From assembly GCA_946614685.1 (NCBI GenBank), contig CAMOHF010000063.1, positions 1-6,436 of the forward strand: 6,436 bases of DNA, written 5' to 3'. Within the stretch, counting starts at the first letter, position 1, and every line of letters begins with the position of its first letter. A program made the position numbers and the translations under genes. The stretch comes from an uncultured Clostridia bacterium. GTDB lineage: Bacteria > Bacillota > Clostridia > Lachnospirales > Lachnospiraceae. Below the pieces are notes generated by a model that did not search any database, was not told the origin of the DNA, and was given only the letters and a program-made list of their open reading frames with translations. This document shows positions 5,486 through 6,436 of the stretch, one piece after another.

Positions 5486-6436
5486 ATGAAAATGAGTCGA
5501 TTGCCTGTTTCAAATCGTTGATCAGATCTTCGGCGTCCTCGATTCCCGCCGAGAGACGAAGCACACAGTCCGTGATACCGTTGGCCAGTCTCGTTTCCTC
5601 CGGCACGTCGGCGTGTGTCTGCGTCACCGGATAAGTAAGTAATGTTTCCGCTCCTCCCAGGCTTTCCGCGAAGGGGATCAGCTTTGTATTCTTTAAGATA
5701 TGCAGCGCAAGCTCACGGCTCTCTACCTCAAAGGTGAGCATGGATCCAAACCCTCTTGCCTGGCTGCTACAGACCCGGTAGCTTTCCGTACCTTCGATAC
5801 CCGGATAGTAGATCTTCTTCACGCGGGGCTCGTTGGAGAGATACTTGGCGATGGCCTGCGCATTCGCCTGTGCCTTCTCCATCCGAAGGGGAAGCGTCTT
5901 GATCCCCCGCAGGATGAGCCAGCTGTCGACGGGCGCAAGACCCGATCCCACCGTCTTGATGATGAAGTACATCTTCTCCGCGATCTTGGGATTCGCCGTT
6001 ACCACAAATCCTGCCAGTGTATCGTTGTGTCCGCCGAGGAACTTGGTTCCGCTGTGGATCACGATGTCCGCACCGAGATCGATGGGGTTCTGGAAGTAAG
6101 GTGAAAGGAAGGTGTTATCCACGATCAACAGGATTCCGTGTTCCCGCGCGATGGCCGCCATCTTCCGGATGTCAACGATTCCCATCATGGGGTTGGTCGG
6201 CGTTTCTATGAAGATGGCCTTCGTATTCGGCCGGAGAAATGTCTCCACATCCTCCTTGCTGCAGTCGATATGCGAAAATTCGATTCCGTTCTTCTTGCTG
6301 ATATTGTCAAAGAGCCGGATGCTTCCGCCGTAGAGATCCGCGCTGGTGATCAGGTGATCCCCGGGCGCGAAGATTTCCATCATCGCCGTGATGGCCGCAG
6401 TAGCGGGCGGAATGCACGCCGGGCGCGCCGTCCAGG
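5484..6436 (-). CDS. Cys/Met-metabolism PLP enzyme, MetI-like cystathionine gamma-synthase/O-acetylhomoserine sulfhydrylase (5' end missing, possibly disrupted)
   Basis: The C-terminal ~300 residues belong to the Cys/Met-metabolism PLP family, which joins cysteine or sulfide to activated homoserine or cleaves related thioethers. Numbering from the Met at 6383: DLYGGSIRLF (16-25) near the cofactor phosphate, Asp89 in VDNTF contacting the pyridine ring, Schiff-base Lys114 in HSGTKFLGGHNDTLAG, ESLGGAETLLTYPVTQTHADVPEE (240-263, with conserved SLGG) and Arg276 in CVLRLSAGIED. The last stretch resembles Bacillus MetI as I recall it, so gamma-synthase/sulfhydrylase is favoured over gamma- or beta-lyase. 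The Met at 6383 is internal: family proteins are about 370-390 aa, so roughly 80 residues are missing upstream. The frame stays open to the window edge but reads WTARPACIPPATAAITAM, without the expected LE-x-G and SGM motifs, so the 5' part may be frameshifted or chimeric. It is the first gene visible in the operon. Confidence 0.9.
   Translation of the reverse strand, partial: WTARPACIPPATAAITAMMEIFAPGDHLITSADLYGGSIRLFDNISKKNGIEFSHIDCSKEDVETFLRPNTKAIFIETPTNPMMGIVDIRKMAAIAREHGILLIVDNTFLSPYFQNPIDLGADIVIHSGTKFLGGHNDTLAGFVVTANPKIAEKMYFIIKTVGSGLAPVDSWLILRGIKTLPLRMEKAQANAQAIAKYLSNEPRVKKIYYPGIEGTESYRVCSSQARGFGSMLTFEVESRELALHILKNTKLIPFAESLGGAETLLTYPVTQTHADVPEETRLANGITDCVLRLSAGIEDAEDLINDLKQAIDSFS

Noticed and set aside
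6381..6383. ATG at 6383 as the true start of the MetI-like gene
   Set aside because: The residues just upstream (TAAITA) still match the family, which normally has about 80 residues before this point. This Met is internal.

Overview
The window is a tightly packed stretch of one bacterial operon read entirely from the minus strand. In transcription order (right to left) it holds a cystathionine gamma-synthase/O-acetylhomoserine sulfhydrylase-like enzyme (5' end cut by the window edge), a MalY/PatB-type C-S lyase, an M20-family PepT-like metallopeptidase, two Opp/Dpp-type permeases, an OppD/DppD-type ATPase, and the first 129 codons of an OppF/DppF-type ATPase that runs off the left edge. Only about 25 bases between genes are non-coding (14, 2 and 9 nt gaps). 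The other three junctions are 4-nt ATGA or GTGA stop-start overlaps. I see no promoter, terminator, RNA gene, repeat or mobile element.

The proteins look like those of a Gram-positive Clostridia-type bacterium, perhaps Lachnospiraceae: strong AAGGAGG-type ribosome binding sites, roughly balanced base composition, and a best recalled resemblance of the two PLP enzymes to Bacillus MetI and PatB. This placement is an inference from style, not from a search.

The genes suggest one metabolic unit. The ABC importer would bring in small peptides, the cytosolic M20 peptidase would release amino acids or Cys-conjugates, the C-S lyase would split a Cys-S bond (cystathionine or an S-conjugate) to thiol, pyruvate and ammonia, and the MetI-like enzyme would join sulfide or cysteine to an activated homoserine. 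This amounts to a peptide-fed sulfur amino-acid or S-conjugate salvage operon, which is my interpretation. No substrate-binding protein gene is in the window; it should lie beyond one of the edges.

The oddest spot is the extreme right end (about 6390-6436). There the MetI-like reading frame loses the motifs expected upstream of its TAAITAMM segment, and a different frame reads LDGAPGVHSARY. This points to a frameshift or a chimeric end, and needs checking against the flanking sequence.
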